Below, piece by piece: positions 42,943 to 54,152 of a stretch of DNA of 64,000 nucleotides. The translations under genes and the position numbers were made by a program. This DNA is from Psococerastis gibbosa. Taxonomy: Eukaryota > Arthropoda > Insecta > Psocodea > Psocidae. The stretch covers positions 39,145,419 to 39,209,418 of the forward strand of contig OZ020486.1 in the NCBI GenBank assembly GCA_963971405.1, given 5' to 3'. The notes beneath the pieces were generated by a model. That model was not told the origin of the DNA, searched no databases, and was given only the letters and a program-made list of their open reading frames with translations. Numbering within the stretch: the first letter of the stretch is position 1; the number at the start of each line of letters is the position of its first letter.

Positions 42943-43581
42943 ACGGAATTTCATCAAACTCCCTTTAATTTTGCAATCCATTTCAGACTATACAATATGT
43001 TATTCAAAGCACAGCAATGACTGTGTAAATGAATGACAATAAACAGCATTTTAAATGTATTAAAGGGGGTTGCAAAGGTAAGACTTCCGGAAATGAGTCC
43101 CGTTAAACAAAGAAATTCCATCCCTTTTCCGCCTCATGGCCTGGCAAGTCGATCTCAAGTGCGACTTTTTGTTTGGAGTCACTGAGAAGTGGCTCATTTT
43201 GAGAGGGTCAGGATTTTAGGAGCCTTTTATTCCCACAGGAACACGTAATGAAGGGTTAGCACGCTGACGGCTTCAAGATTAAAGGATTAACAAATCATTA
43301 GCTTCTATGAATGGTTGTAGGTATACTACAATTATAGCCTATAAGTTGAAAACTGACGGGCATGAAATACATGCCCAGTTGCAAATTTGTAGTAGGGACT
43401 ACGGAGTAACAATGCATGTCTATGATGTTTACAATTTTGTTTCTCTAAGTACATTTGCCCGTACGGAAAAGGTGTGCCGAAGAGGCCTTGAAGCCTCCCT
43501 CTCCCCTAAATTTTCCCGAATTTTTTTTTCAAATAGCCTTATGCAATTGGCATAGACATTATTCATTATATTATATTATGT
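42940..43581. other. Spacer
   Basis: Overlapping plus ORFs at 43,307-43,555 and 43,455-43,649 are unrecognised. Confidence 0.3.
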
Positions 43582-43861
43582 TAAGGTGGCAATTCCACCG
43601 ACGATTTTACTTTATTTGTGAGTTGAGATTTGTTTTTGTTTTGTTTTAGGGAGATTACTATGTAGATACTTAACTAATCTATTCTAAGCTAATCTATTAT
43701 AAATTAAGCTATAATATGGTAGCAACCATCATTAATAAGTCTCTACCATATTATAACTTAATTTATAATATATAAGTTAAGTAGCTACATAATAGCCTCC
43801 TTAAAACAAAACAAACAAAAAATCTCAAATCACAAATGAAGTATATGTGGAATTGCCGCCG
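43582..43861. mobile_element. Hairpin MITE of the TA group, 280 bp
   Basis: Left end TAAGGTGGCAATTCCACCGA then CGATTTTACTTTATTTGTGA; right arm ACAAATGAAGTATATGTGGA then ATTGCCGCC, inverted. Mid-arms TAGATACTTAACTAATCTAT / ATATAAGTTAAGTAGCTACA. Centre ATGGTAGCAACCATCATTAA. Sister of 23,947-24,222 with better preserved left end. Confidence 0.82.
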
Positions 43862-44991
43862 AAAGTAAAGGCCGCTTTGTAGATTAGTTGCTATGACAAC
43901 GGCATTTATGTTATGATTAGTCGTCATTTCCAAGTTAATTAACTAATTAATTGCACCAATTAATTTAATTCAATTATTTAAATTAATATAAATGATGCGG
44001 TAGCCAAAACATAGAGGTACATGGAAACCAGAAATTCGATGCGCTTTATTATTATCCTAAGTTACCGTGATTTTTTTTACTGTAAATGCAATTATTAAAA
44101 AACATCATAGTAACTTTAAGAAAAATAACGCTTATCGGATTTTAGGGGTGTATGAGTCTATATTTTGTCTCGATGCGTTATCCTTTAAATCATTTAAGTC
44201 TTGTTATGATTATTGTTGTTATTTGTCTATGTGAGCCGATTCAATAATAAAAATAATAACAAGATAAGTGTTAGTTAATTTTTAAGTATATTTCGTCGAC
44301 CACTAACTAATTTATTTATATACTGTAGAATAATTGATCATAACCGAGAAGCATGATTTCTGCCATCTAGCTGATTTCAGTTGGGTTATTTTAGTTGTCT
44401 TCTATACGCGCAATAGGCACAAGAAATATTGTAAATAAAATATCACTAACGCTTGTTTCCAAATTAATATTTTTAAATATAAAAGAAACTCAAGAGAAAT
44501 TGAACTATTGCTGTCGGACAATGACCCGTGGCTCTTGGAATAAAATTTAGGATAGGTTTTTATCAAATAAGTGATAATAAAAGATGTGATGTTTGTTGGT
44601 TAATAGACTGTGTTTATTTTTATTATTGGGGTGACTGCAAAGAAAGGCGCGGTGGCCAACTTTCAAATCGATTTGCTTAGAGGAAGAAGGGACTCAATGC
44701 TGATTCAACAGTCAACCATCCTCTTAGGACATAAATTTCACTGTAATTTCTTCGGTACATTAAAGAATTAAATATTGTAGTGTAGCATATAACTCGCATA
44801 TTAACATAATAAAGTGAGTTAGGTAAAAAAAATATATTTGCATTAAGGTTTACAATAGGCTACTTGACAGTTGTAACAATAAAGAGAAATAGAAATAAGG
44901 TAGATTACAGGTTAATAATAATAATAATAATGGAAAATGTCTTTTGAAAAAAGTAAACATTAAAAAATAAATAAATAAATGTTGGTGTTTC
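43862..44991. other. AT-rich spacer
   Basis: Short AAT triplet run near 44,918. Nothing else supported. Confidence 0.35.
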
Positions 44992-45161
44992 TAAGGCGGG
45001 TCAATTTTCCTGTCAAATGTGATTAATGAGTATTATAACTTAATTTAAGGAGACTATTATGTAGATACTTAACTTATCTATTATAAATTAAGTTATAATA
45101 TAGTAGCAGACTATTCCTAATCACATTTGACGGGAAAATTGACCGTGGAATACCCGCCTTA
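44992..45161. mobile_element. TA-flanked MITE, 170 bp
   Basis: TAAGGCGGGTCAATTTTCCT and, inverted, TAAGGCGGGTATTCCACGGT then CAATTTTCCCG. The left end lacks the ATTCCACG present at the right. Interior GGAGACTATTATGTAGATAC and AACTTATCTATTATAAATTA is shared with the 23.9- and 43.6-kb elements although the ends differ. Centre ATAGTAGCAGACTATTCC. Confidence 0.85.
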
Positions 45162-46231
45162 CTGCGGATTAAAAGAGCCAAAATGGGTGACCTAGAAATG
45201 ACGTCACATTACATATTGGGTATACGGAAATTAGTATTGATGACTACTCCTCCACGTCACAAATGACGACACATTCTGAAGTCACGCGATTTAACTTTCA
45301 ATCTTAAATTTATGGGGGGAAACTATTTTTTAAATAACGTTTCTTTAGGTAAAATAATAATTTAAAGGAGCATAAAATAAATCTATTAATGCATCAAAAT
45401 AGGTTTTCAAAAATTGTCAATGCGGAATCTGACGACATTTTCATGTTACTCATGGCTGCCGGCGTTTGGCTCATGTAACCCACAAACATTTATTTATCTA
45501 TTTCTTAATGTTTGCAATTTTTTCATACAAAGAACATTATAGTATTATTATTATTGTGAACGGTGAACCTTTTGTATAAGCTACCTTATCAAGCATATTT
45601 TTTATTTTAATGTTAAAACTGTCGAGTTGCCTATTGCTGGCTTCCATTGTGAATTTGTGACTATAGCCCCCGCAGTCCGCATTTAAACCATACACAAAAA
45701 GAAGCTATTAAAATATGTATATATCCCCTTGTAACATAAAAATTAACTAAAGAAAATAGATAGTAAGATCGACTTAAAAAGATCGTGGGACCCAATTCAT
45801 AGCAGGTAGGGATAGGGCGGTTATCATAATAGATACAAAACGGTAGATAAGGAGCAGGTAGAAAAGCGGCGAGTGCCCCAGGCCTTGACCCTAAGGCTAA
45901 TACCAATCCTAAGGCAAATTGATTAAGGCATTTAACTTCAAATTAAGGATCAATTTAAAGCCGTCCACAGAGTCTATAAGCCATGCCGAGCACATAAATC
46001 GTGATCGAAGAAAAGTGCTATAGGCAAGGCCTTCTAGAAATCGTTTACCTACCTACGTATAATTTTCGTAATTTTACAATACTATAACTCTTTCGACCCT
46101 CATAGACCATAGTACACATGTGTTCCATGAGCATTTAAAAAAAATTGTGAGTATTGGATCGTATTGATCGTTGAGTCGCGAAAATGCGACTTATAGGTCA
46201 GCGGGGCTACTATGGCCAATATTAATAATCT
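45162..46231. other. Spacer
   Basis: 45,906-45,661 minus (81 codons) is unrecognised. Nothing else supported. Confidence 0.3.
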
Positions 46232-46398
46232 TAGGCGGGTATTCCACATACGTCAATCGTCAATGAAAAATTGAAAAATGACGTTTTAGCAGACATTAAA
46301 GACATACTAAAAATTCTGCTACCACGTCAATTTCAGTCATTGTTACGTCTTTTTTCAATTTTTCATTGACGATTGACGTATGTGGAATACTCGCCTTA
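46232..46398. mobile_element. TA-flanked MITE, 167 bp
   Basis: TAGGCGGGTATTCCACATAC then GTCAATCGTCAATGAAAAAT; right TTTTCATTGACGATTGACGT then ATGTGGAATACTCGCCTTA, inverted. Core TTTTAGCAGACATTAAAGAC ... TTCTGCTACCACGTCA. This is the most compact member of the TAAGG group. Confidence 0.88.
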
Positions 46399-46489
46399 TC
46401 CTGGGATTAATAATGTAAACAAGATAATTTTAATATGGAAAGTGGTATTCAAAATTGTTTTGTTTACATTTTTACCCCCAGGAATAAGT
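46399..46489. repeat. Small hairpin abutting the MITE
   Basis: TCCTGGGATTAATAATGTAA and, inverted, CTTATTCCTGGGGGTAAAAA with ATGTAAACAA / TTGTTTACAT. Resembles the core of the CTGCAG-ended hairpins. Confidence 0.65.
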
Positions 46490-46509
46490 TATTACTAAAC
46501 GGTATATAG

Positions 46510-46689
46510 CTGCAGGCTGATCATGGCGATTATACTATAATACCGGGGTTAAATAAATACCCCGGTATTAAAAATGTAAACAAGATAAATTTATAATGGA
46601 AAGTGCTATTCAAAATTTGTTTGTTTACAGTTTTAATCCCAGGGTATTTATTTAATCCCGGTATTATAATCGCCATGATCAGCTTGCAG
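46510..46689. mobile_element. Hairpin MITE, 180 bp (CTGCAGCCTGATC family)
   Basis: CTGCAGGCTGATCATGGCGA and, inverted, CTGCAAGCTGATCATGGCGA; arms ATTATA...AATACCGGG and TTTAATCCCGGTATTATAAT. Centre shared with 27,539-27,713. Confidence 0.82.
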
Positions 46690-48523
46690 GCCCGCAGAAG
46701 GGTTAATTGGCCTGGATTTTCTTTTTCCGCATTATTTCTAATAAAACCTCGCCCTGATTTTTATTTATTTTATTTTTATTTCCCCTCCGTATTATTATAT
46801 ATGTCCCTTAGTTCTTTTGTACATACTATTAGAGACTAAAGGAGTGGCAATTTTTTTTTTGATAAACTTATAAGTAAAGCGTTAAGGAAGTTACGACATC
46901 AACAGAGAAGAAAATGGTCGCCATCGTTGATCTTGATTGGTATATGGCTCTGCCAATGGAATCAGATGACCCCAGTGCACTGATTGTTTCATGTTACCCT
47001 CAGGGAATCCCCTGTATCTGATCGCTTACGTCACTTGGGTAAAATATGACTTTTTGCACTATCACCCGGGAGACAAGGAAATCCAATTGCACACTATGCA
47101 ATCTACCGTAATTGGTAGAGGATATTTTTTGTTTTTGGTATCCATTTTTATATTGAAATTGGTGCAATTGAAGTAATTGAACATAGGTGTGTGTAGGGAA
47201 CCAAAATCTCAGCAAAACCGAGAGACCTTTTTCTTCTGGGGTATCTTTGCACACGTTACTCTAAGGCGCATAGTCCACCGACCTCGATAGTGATAGTGAT
47301 ACTGATATTGACAGGTAGCAGACATTAAAGACAGTCTAAAAATGTCTGCTACCACTATAACTATACTACACTATTAAACTACTACACTATACTATACCAA
47401 TATAATACCATGCCACGTGATGGCATTAATTCAATTGTTTAAAATAAAGGAACAGTAAATTTCAGAATTGTGATGTTGGCAGTACTGAACAACTGAACTG
47501 ACGCGACGCTTCCGTAGAAAATATAAATAAAAATAGCTAATACAGGAATAAGAATACCAAATCGCAATGATCGGGCCGCAGGTCGAAAAAGAATAACATC
47601 TTCTGGGGTTATAAATATAAACAACACCATTTTGAATTGGAATTTTCATTCTAAAATTGTCTGGTTTTTAAACCCAGGCGGGGGCGGATTTCGGGTAAGT
47701 GCCGCCCTGAGTTGCACCCCATAAGGAAAAAGGCCCGCAGGACATTACCGTAAGTCTGAGATACACTCGGAGCGTATTATAACCGCATCCAACGACTCAA
47801 TTTCTCTGCTACAATAAAGCAATAGTCACTATTTTTGACGCTAACAAAACGTACATTTCATTATATCAATCGTGAATCTTCCACCAATCAACAATGAAAC
47901 TTGGAAAGTGTCTTTCAATCACTCATCAAAGAAGGAGAAACTCATACATAAGACTTTGATCTCTCTCTAAATAAATAAATAATTATAAACAATAGAGTTG
48001 AAAAGCTATTGTAAGGCTGTTCGTGTTGGGGGAGCCGACAAAAGGCTAGTGGGTGGTTCTTCTGATGGACGAGAATTGCCCTAGTGTGTACCTGAGCCTA
48101 CACACGGGTACCTAGCGCTAATGTGTATGAGCCACGCATGCGCTGGAAAACATAAAATAACACAATTATTATTGCCAGTTAAATAGGCTCATAACCTGTG
48201 TTGAAGTGGACTTTATTGTTATTATCATTATTGTATTAGTTGTTTTTGTTTATACCTGCAGCCCTATTATGACGATTTGGGATTTAAATAAAACCGGGGT
48301 TTATTCAATTGTTTTAAACAAATGAGTGGAAAATGCGCGGGTAATTGAAATTGATAGATTAATATTTTTGGTGAGTTTTCAATTAAATTCAATTTAATAA
48401 AAATAAATATTGTCCTACTTAAAAAGAAAATGTGTAATAAAAAATTGGCTACCGTAAACCGGTCTTACTTTCTTAGCAAAAGGCGCTAATTTCGGCCATG
48501 GCCCCTTTCAAATAAAAAAAAAG
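46690..48523. other. Spacer with a MITE fragment
   Basis: 47,263-47,365 begins TAAGGCGCATAGTCCACCGA and has the core GGTAGCAGACATTAAAGACA ... ATGTCTGCTACC, but no matching right end, so it is a partial TA-group MITE. Small ORFs (46,603-46,839; 47,254-47,000; 47,649-47,431) are unrecognised. 48,290-48,400 (AATTGTTTTAAACAAATGAG) resembles 3,160-3,250 in inverse and may be a low-copy repeat. Confidence 0.45.
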
Positions 48524-48600
48524 TTTTCTAAGATAGGCGAATTCTTGTATAGTATAGGATCCAGTCGCTCACACCTGGCTGTGCGTGGTGCTGGCCTTTA
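48524..48600 (-). pseudogene. CR1/L2-like LINE fragment, related to 12.0 kb
   Basis: Minus strand TARCERLDPILYKNSPIL; the DNA (TATAGTATAGGATCCAGTCG, CTCACACCTGGCTGTGCGTG) matches 12,012-12,050. It preserves the reading where the 12-kb copy has lost bases. Too short to classify alone. Confidence 0.5.
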
Positions 48601-48710
48601 CAGTTCTCCCCTTTGCCTCGTGTTTTAGGTTTGGGGTATCCCCGTTTTGTTTAAATTTCTCACACACCTTAGGCCTTAGATACCGTATTTAAAAAAAATA
48701 TATATATATC

Positions 48711-48921
48711 GACTTCTTTTGTTCTATTACTAAGCCAAACTAGCGAAGTTAGGGCTATAAGCCCTCTCTTACACTCAACTATGAAAGCCCGGGACCGCCT
48801 GCTTTACATGCCCTTCGATTTCCGAAGCCTGGCCAGAAAATATAACAAATATGGGACTCGAACCAACAACCTTTCCGGTGAAAGTTGGAGCCCGTTTCAC
48901 TGCTCTACATGCTGTCCTGAC
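48711..48921 (-). mobile_element. tRNA-derived SINE, full-length, minus strand
   Basis: The left tail complement (CTTCTTTTGTTCTATTACTA) runs through the body to box B complement GGGACTCGAACC, then TCACTGCTCTACATGCTGTC for the box A half. Head and tail both present. An insertion (GATTTCCG) sits in the GGGCATG stretch. Confidence 0.85.
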
Positions 48922-49117
48922 TGAAATGCTACTATATATTGTATATATAATGTAATTGTAGGAGAGGGCCTTTGGCCCTAATATTCGCTGCGAAAATTGT
49001 TGTTGTTTTTTTTCAATAAAGGCGATTTATTATTATCATCATTATTATAATATTTTTCGTTTTGTTTTTCACATAATTTCTAAAGCCCTACAGTGGAAGA
49101 ACTCCTCAACTTTACTT

Positions 49118-49461
49118 TAAGAGTGTATAGTCCGTAGGAAATTGGCAGCCCGAAATTTAATACATGTTATTTTTTATTTCATTAACTAAGCATGTTATTA
49201 AAGATTTGGCTCATCAAAGTTGTAGAAGACTACTTCGTGCAGTATTTTTATAAAATCGATAATACGTGAAAGCTATTGTTTATAAAATATTTGCATGTTT
49301 CTGAAAAACCAACAATTTCGAAAATTAAAAATATCTTATAATGTGATGCATGAAGAAGTCTTCTACAACTTTGATGAGCCAAATCTTTAATAACATGCTT
49401 AGTTAATTAAATAAAAAATAAAAAGTATTAAATTTCGGGCTGCCAATTTCCTGCACTCTTA
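49118..49461. mobile_element. Foldback element F, copy 2, uninterrupted (344 bp)
   Basis: Left TTAAGAGTGTATAGTCCGTA then GGAAATTGGCAGCCCGAAAT; right, inverted, CGTAAGAGTGCAGGAAATTG then GCAGCCCGAAATTT. Arms about 130 bp through AAGATTTGGCTCATCAAAGT and AGAAGACTACTTC. Serves as the empty-site reference for 41,314-41,656. Confidence 0.85.
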
Positions 49462-50339
49462 CGGAAAAACAAAAATACAGTAAGATGTATTCCCCGGCGG
49501 TGTTTGGCAAATGCATAAATAACAAAAGACAAATAATCACTACATTGGAAGTAATTCCCCTCACCTTGATCCATATTTCGAATCCTACGTCTATACTGAT
49601 TTAAAGAATTCCGTCTGGCAATAACTGACTTCACATTTATTTCAACAAATCAGCAATGAATTACTCGCTGTTTGCTCGTTTTCCCACGATCACACCTTAC
49701 GACAGGGAGCAGGCGCCTACATGATAAACCTTAGCAACACCGGCAACGCAATCAGACACATTTCGACTGAGACCTTTGATAATGTAAGGTTTGACCGTTA
49801 TTTCTGCTTGCATAACGACACAAACTGGAACAATAAAGAATTATTGAATGCAAAAATATTTCATGTCAGTGTTCCAAAGTTTGGACCCTTCTCGTCAGCT
49901 GTTAAGTCCAGTACAAATTGAAAAAAATGCATACATCAGCTCCCTTTTTCGGTTGGTTTTATATTTCTTAGTATAAACGTAGGTTATGCTCTCCAGGTTC
50001 TATACATTGAAGTTCCAGGTATCAATCAAATGGACGTGGACGAGTGACACTGTAAATGAGACTTGCTCGAATATGCATTGTAAGATACAGGGTGGGGCAA
50101 GGATGACACTTGACAGTTTTAAATCTTTTTAGATTTGTTGGCATGTCAGTTTCTGTTAGTTATGTTGTATTATCTTTATCCGATAGGTAATTTATTGTAT
50201 TGTCTTATTTTCTTGTAGTTTGATTATTATAATGCGTATGATTGGTTAGGGACGCGATTCATGTGTTTACATGAGAAGACTTATTTAGAATAGCGGCTAT
50301 GACATTCAAAATTATTGCAGACTAATGACAATGAAACCG
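49462..50339. other. Spacer
   Basis: A plus ORF at 49,721-49,921 (MINLSNTGNAIRHISTETFD start) is unrecognised. Nothing else supported. Confidence 0.3.
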
Positions 50340-50607
50340 AAAATAGGTTATTTAAAAAAAAGCAACCGTATCTTTTAGTTCTTAAGGAGCTAAACCCCTC
50401 AAAATTGAGTTAGCCAAAAAAGGTCCTGAGATAGGATTATACTCAATCTACACGCCAAAGTTGGTCAAAATTCATCGATTAGTTTGTCTGCAAATTGACG
50501 AACAGAGTCAACAGACTGAGATACTAACAGACAGATTGACTGGCACTTCGTAAAAACCCCTATTTTTGCTCCTGGGACCTTAAGAATTATCAATCCTCAG
50601 AAATCTC
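50340..50607. repeat. Interspersed repeat family D fragment
   Basis: CAAAATTGAGTTAGCC, GTCCTGAGATAGGATTATAC and CTCCTGGGACCTTAAGAATT match the family at 22.7, 34.5 and 6.4 kb. Confidence 0.5.
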
Positions 50608-50820
50608 GTCGGGACATGTAGAGTAGTGGTACAGACTCCGACTTTCGCCCGAAATTTAGTTGTTTCGAGTCCCACACTTATTACATTTTCTGGCCAGCAT
50701 GAAAAGCAGGTGGTTCCGGGGCCCGGGTCTTTCTAGTTGAGTGTAAGAGAGGGCTTTACAGCCGTAACTCCTCTAGGCTGGCTTAGTAATAGAACTAAAA
50801 AAGTCAATATTTATATATTT
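50608..50820 (+). mobile_element. tRNA-derived SINE, full-length copy
   Basis: Head GTCGGGACATGTAGAGTAGT and GGTACAGACTCCGACTTTCG; box B decayed to TGTTTCGAGTCC. Body lacks the CTTCGGAGGGC portion (GGCCAGCATGAAAAGCAGG). Tail GCTGGCTTAGTAATAGAACT. It lies just left of the RNase H LINE insertion. Confidence 0.82.
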
Positions 50821-50858
50821 CTTTAAATCTCGGAATCAACAATATTGACCATCCTTGG

Positions 50859-50859
<1 letters not shown>

Positions 50860-50893
<34 letters not shown>

Positions 50894-52173
50894 GGGGTAC
50901 AGGTGTTACCTGTGTGCACTTAAGCCTATTGGGCCTATTGTGCCCCCTACAACAAAGAATCTACATATCTACATCAGTTCCTCGAGGCCTATTTCCCTCA
51001 GGAGAGCCAGGACCTTGAGGGGATTTAGAAGTGGTAGGTCTTTTACATGTAATTGCAAGTTTCCCAAGCATGCTGCTCTTCTACGTGCGATTGCATCGCA
51101 GTGAAGGAGGATATGCTCGGGGTCCTCCGCTCCTTCGTTACAGAATCTGCATGCTCTAGACTCTCTGACACCTATGTTGGTCAGATGTCCATTCAAGTTG
51201 CAATGCCCAGAGAGGAATCCTGTGATCACACGCAGATGTCTCCTGTTCATATTAATGCATACTTGGGCTCTTTTGCGCTGGTGGCTTCCCAGGAGCATTT
51301 TGGCTTGCCGAAGGCCCGGCAATGAGGTCCAGTATTCAGCCACTTTCAGGTTCTCCCTGCCTTTAACAAATCTGCGGGCGAGGGTTTCCCCAACACCGCA
51401 AAAAGGTTCGGGTCCCGTAAAAGGGGAGGTAGCTCCCCTTTTTGCAAGCTGGTCAGCAACCTCATTGCCTTCAATGCCTGTGTGCCCAGGCACCCATATC
51501 AAGGTAACCTTATTCGCACCGGACAGTATGTCCAGTTTCAATCTACATTCCCACACTAGTTGTGAGGTGATTTTGTATGCTGTTATTGCTTTAAGGGCTG
51601 CTTGGCTATCTGACATGATAACAATTTCTCTCGATCTGTATTCCCTGTCGAGATTCATTTGCATACATCTGTCAAGGGCACATAACTCAGCCTGGTAGAC
51701 TGTAGTTGTCTCCCCAAGAGACTCCAGATATTTCACCCCAGGACCAAAGACGCCAAGACCTGTTCTTGGTCTTGTACGTCCCAGCCTAGAGCCATCAGTG
51801 AACCACTTAATTGTGTGACTATTGAGAATTCCTGCTGATTCGCAGTATTCTTTCTTTGTCCCTAATATAGTTTCGAATTCCCTCTTAAAACAGTATTTTG
51901 GGTGAATTCTATCGCTTGGCATATCCAGGCAGTGGTTAGACGTAGTCAGAGAGGCTGAGTCTCTCTTAATTGCCCTTCCACTCCTTTTTACCCCGCTCCT
52001 AATAATCCGTAGCCTTGCCATTTCGGCTGACGTTTCCACTGCAATATGGAGGGGTGGGAAGTCCAGCACAATCTCCATTGCTGCAGTGGGACAGGATTTC
52101 ATAGCCCCTGTAATGCATACACAGGCCAGTCTTTGTACTTTAGTGAGGGTGTCTCTTATACTTTGTACTGCAG
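50860..52173 (-). mobile_element. 5'-truncated Jockey/R1-group LINE with poly(A) and target duplication
   Basis: The poly(A) appears as a 29-bp T run at 50,860-50,888. ATCCTTGGCT(T) lies immediately beyond it (50,851-50,860) and again at 52,174-52,184 at the truncated 5' end: a target-site duplication of 10-11 bp. Between them are about 1.3 kb of element with an uninterrupted ORF end and the 3' UTR shared with 8,401-8,470. The clean tail, near-perfect duplication and intact frame point to a recent insertion by target-primed reverse transcription. 5' truncation removed endonuclease and RT. Confidence 0.92.
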
Positions 52174-52225
52174 ATCCTTGGCTTATACCAACGGATAAAT
52201 AGAAAAGCAATATAGCGCACCGCAT
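50969..52225 (-). CDS. RNase H and zinc-knuckle end of a LINE ORF2 (5'-truncated)
   Basis: RNase H degrades the RNA strand of the RNA/DNA hybrid during retroposition. The 418-codon frame holds the end of the RT thumb (LTKVQRLACVCITGAM, residues 27-42, and FPPLHIAVETSAEMARLRI), then RNase H with WFTDGSRLG (D144), VYQAELCALD (E180), IMSDSQAALKA (D206) and WVPGHTGIEGNEVADQLAKR (H248, D258): all four catalytic acids are present. C359-x2-C362...H371-x4-C376 follows. This layout fits Jockey/I/R1-group ORF2. The apparent Met start is not native: residues 1-17 are read from flanking DNA across the target duplication, and LINE sequence begins at about residue 18. RT and endonuclease are missing, so it cannot act alone. 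Confidence 0.9.
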   Translation of the reverse strand: MRCAILLFYLSVGISQGSAVQSIRDTLTKVQRLACVCITGAMKSCPTAAMEIVLDFPPLHIAVETSAEMARLRIIRSGVKRSGRAIKRDSASLTTSNHCLDMPSDRIHPKYCFKREFETILGTKKEYCESAGILNSHTIKWFTDGSRLGRTRPRTGLGVFGPGVKYLESLGETTTVYQAELCALDRCMQMNLDREYRSREIVIMSDSQAALKAITAYKITSQLVWECRLKLDILSGANKVTLIWVPGHTGIEGNEVADQLAKRGATSPFTGPEPFCGVGETLARRFVKGRENLKVAEYWTSLPGLRQAKMLLGSHQRKRAQVCINMNRRHLRVITGFLSGHCNLNGHLTNIGVRESRACRFCNEGAEDPEHILLHCDAIARRRAACLGNLQLHVKDLPLLNPLKVLALLREIGLEELM

Positions 52226-52969
52226 AACATGGGACGACCTTGAAATAAATTATGGGGCACACGGCAAGTTGGCCGAATCGGACATTTGACACTGCGAGTA
52301 CGAACTTTAAGGAAACTATAAGTTGTAGGGAGCACATCAATCTCGTAACATGTTTATTGTCAGTGGAGAGGTTATTGTACTCAATTCCAGCTGACCCTTA
52401 ATTTGAAGACACATTAGGAAACTTCTCCAGTGTTGGGACACGGTATGTATCCGATATATATATGGTTCCTCGTTTGCATGACACAGTGGCCACTTTCGAC
52501 GCGGGTATCGTATCGTAGTCGTATCGATACAATCGCGGGCAGTACGTCAGTATTGAACTCGGTCATATATCAGCAGAGCTTGTTTAACTCGCCTTAGGCC
52601 CGGACGACATATTTAGATTGGGTAACTTAAATACCCGCGCGTGAAAGAGGAACATTAACAAACAATGGGGGGAAATTTTATAAATTCTTCGGGTGACATT
52701 TATTTGACGTTGACTGGGTTTTCCTTTGCTGGAGAAGCCAATAATGTCATTATTTATTCATTAAAGTAAAATATAAGTTATAATACTTTACTCAGGTTAG
52801 TCCTTAAGAGAAAATTGGTCTCTGACTACGCGTTTTTTTTACAAGGTCGAATATGCATTACGTATCGATCGTAGAGTAATAATTGGAGTAGAATAAATAA
52901 GTAGAAGAACCTATATGGAACTATTCCATTATTATATTGCTCATTCTAATAGATAAATAGGGAAGCAAT
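52185..52969. other. Spacer
   Basis: GC-moderate with TATCGTATCGTAGTCGTATC. ORF 52,340-52,140 (-) overlaps the LINE junction and is an artefact. Nothing else supported. Confidence 0.35.
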
Positions 52970-53141
52970 CAAGGCAGTAGCCAGAATTTTTTTTCGGAGG
53001 GGGGGGGGGGTCCATCTGACGTCGGCGGAGGTGAGGTAACCTCAATATATTTAAAACTCAATTCTATGTAGCGTACACTGCAAATATTACGGGGGGGGGG
53101 GGGAGGTTAAGACCTCCTGGACCCCCTCTGGCTAAGGCCTT
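52970..53141. mobile_element. hAT-like MITE, 172 bp (CAAGGCCGTAGCCA family), diverged
   Basis: CAAGGCAGTAGCCAG and, inverted, AAGGCCTTAGCCAG, with G runs after each end as in 17,831-18,014. No convincing target duplication, and several changes in both ends, so this is an old copy. Confidence 0.7.
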
Positions 53142-53762
53142 CCAGCAGGAACGGGTTCACTTGTACCGGTTCTTTCCAGCGCATCACTCGTCATTGGAGG
53201 TCTATACTCCACTTAACCCGTGCTTGATACCTACGAGTATGTAGCTTCACGCTGTTTGAGCTTTTTACAGCTCAAATTTGTGCCTGTCTTCTATCAATGG
53301 AGAGGCAGTCGGAATTGGCGCTTCTTCATCGTTATAGACAGTTGTTGTGAAGTTTTGGAGCTAGTTCAGCTCATGGTTCTCTTTCGCGGTATTTTTTAAG
53401 TTTTAATTGTCTCTTCTAGAATTGAGGTGGCTGTTTACAAACATGGCCAATTCCAAGTTGTAGAATTTTTCAGGAGAGCGGATTTTCTGTTGAAAATTGC
53501 ATTAAGTTTATAGCTAACCCTAGACTTCTCATCGCTTCTGTGCGCAATCTATTTGCTTTTGTTACTTTATTTTACAACGTGCCGGTGAACATTACAATTT
53601 TCTGCAAGTTTGGATCAAAACCCCGTTTTGGGAAAAAAAATGGAGTTGGCCACGTTTGTTACCAAACTCCTCAATTTGCTTAGCCTACATTGCCTAATTC
53701 AAAATACACTTTTTTAGTCGAATTATTTGCGAAATTAGGTGAGGCACTGTCACAGTTGCCTC
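53142..53762. other. Spacer
   Basis: GGAACGGGTTCACTTGTACC then GGTTCTTTCC at 53,148 is like GGACGGGTTCACTCGGGCCG at 8,115 and GAGTAAACTCGGACCGGTTC at 35,467, the end of the large foldback. Otherwise unassigned. Confidence 0.4.
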
Positions 53763-54152
53763 TAAGGTGCCCATTCCATTGACCGGCTAGGGCTATTTCC
53801 AAAAACGGTGACGTGGTAGCAGACATTCAAGACTTAGGTGGCGTCTCCACCGACCTCGCATTGCAGAATTGACGGAAATGTTTATTTTCCTCTATGCCAT
53901 AGTTAAAATTGATCAATGATCATACAGTAAAATTACAAACAAACAAACTAAAATTAAAAAATGGCTTCATGGGATATGTTAATTACAAACATTTTAATAG
54001 ATTTCTATAAAAAGAAAAACAAGCATTTCCATTAATGTCATTTGCAATCTGCAATGCGAGGTCGGTGGAGACGCTACCTAAGTCTTGAATGTCTGCTACC
54101 ACGTCACCGTTGTTGGAAATAGCCCTAGCCGGTCAATGGAATGGGCGCCTTA
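53763..54152. mobile_element. TA-flanked MITE, 390 bp, long inverted repeats (copy 3)
   Basis: TAAGGTGCCCATTCCATTGA and, inverted, TAAGGCGCCCATTCCATTGA, then about 120 bp of near-identical inverted arms (CCGGCTAGGGCTATTTCC, GTGACGTGGTAGCAGACATT, CAAGACTTAGGTGGCGTCTC). The best preserved member of its subfamily. ORF 54,085-54,270 begins in the right arm and is not a gene. Confidence 0.9.

Noticed and set aside
51053-51698. Plus-strand ORFs of 90 and 174 codons
   Set aside because: They are antisense shadows of the RNase H frame on the minus strand.
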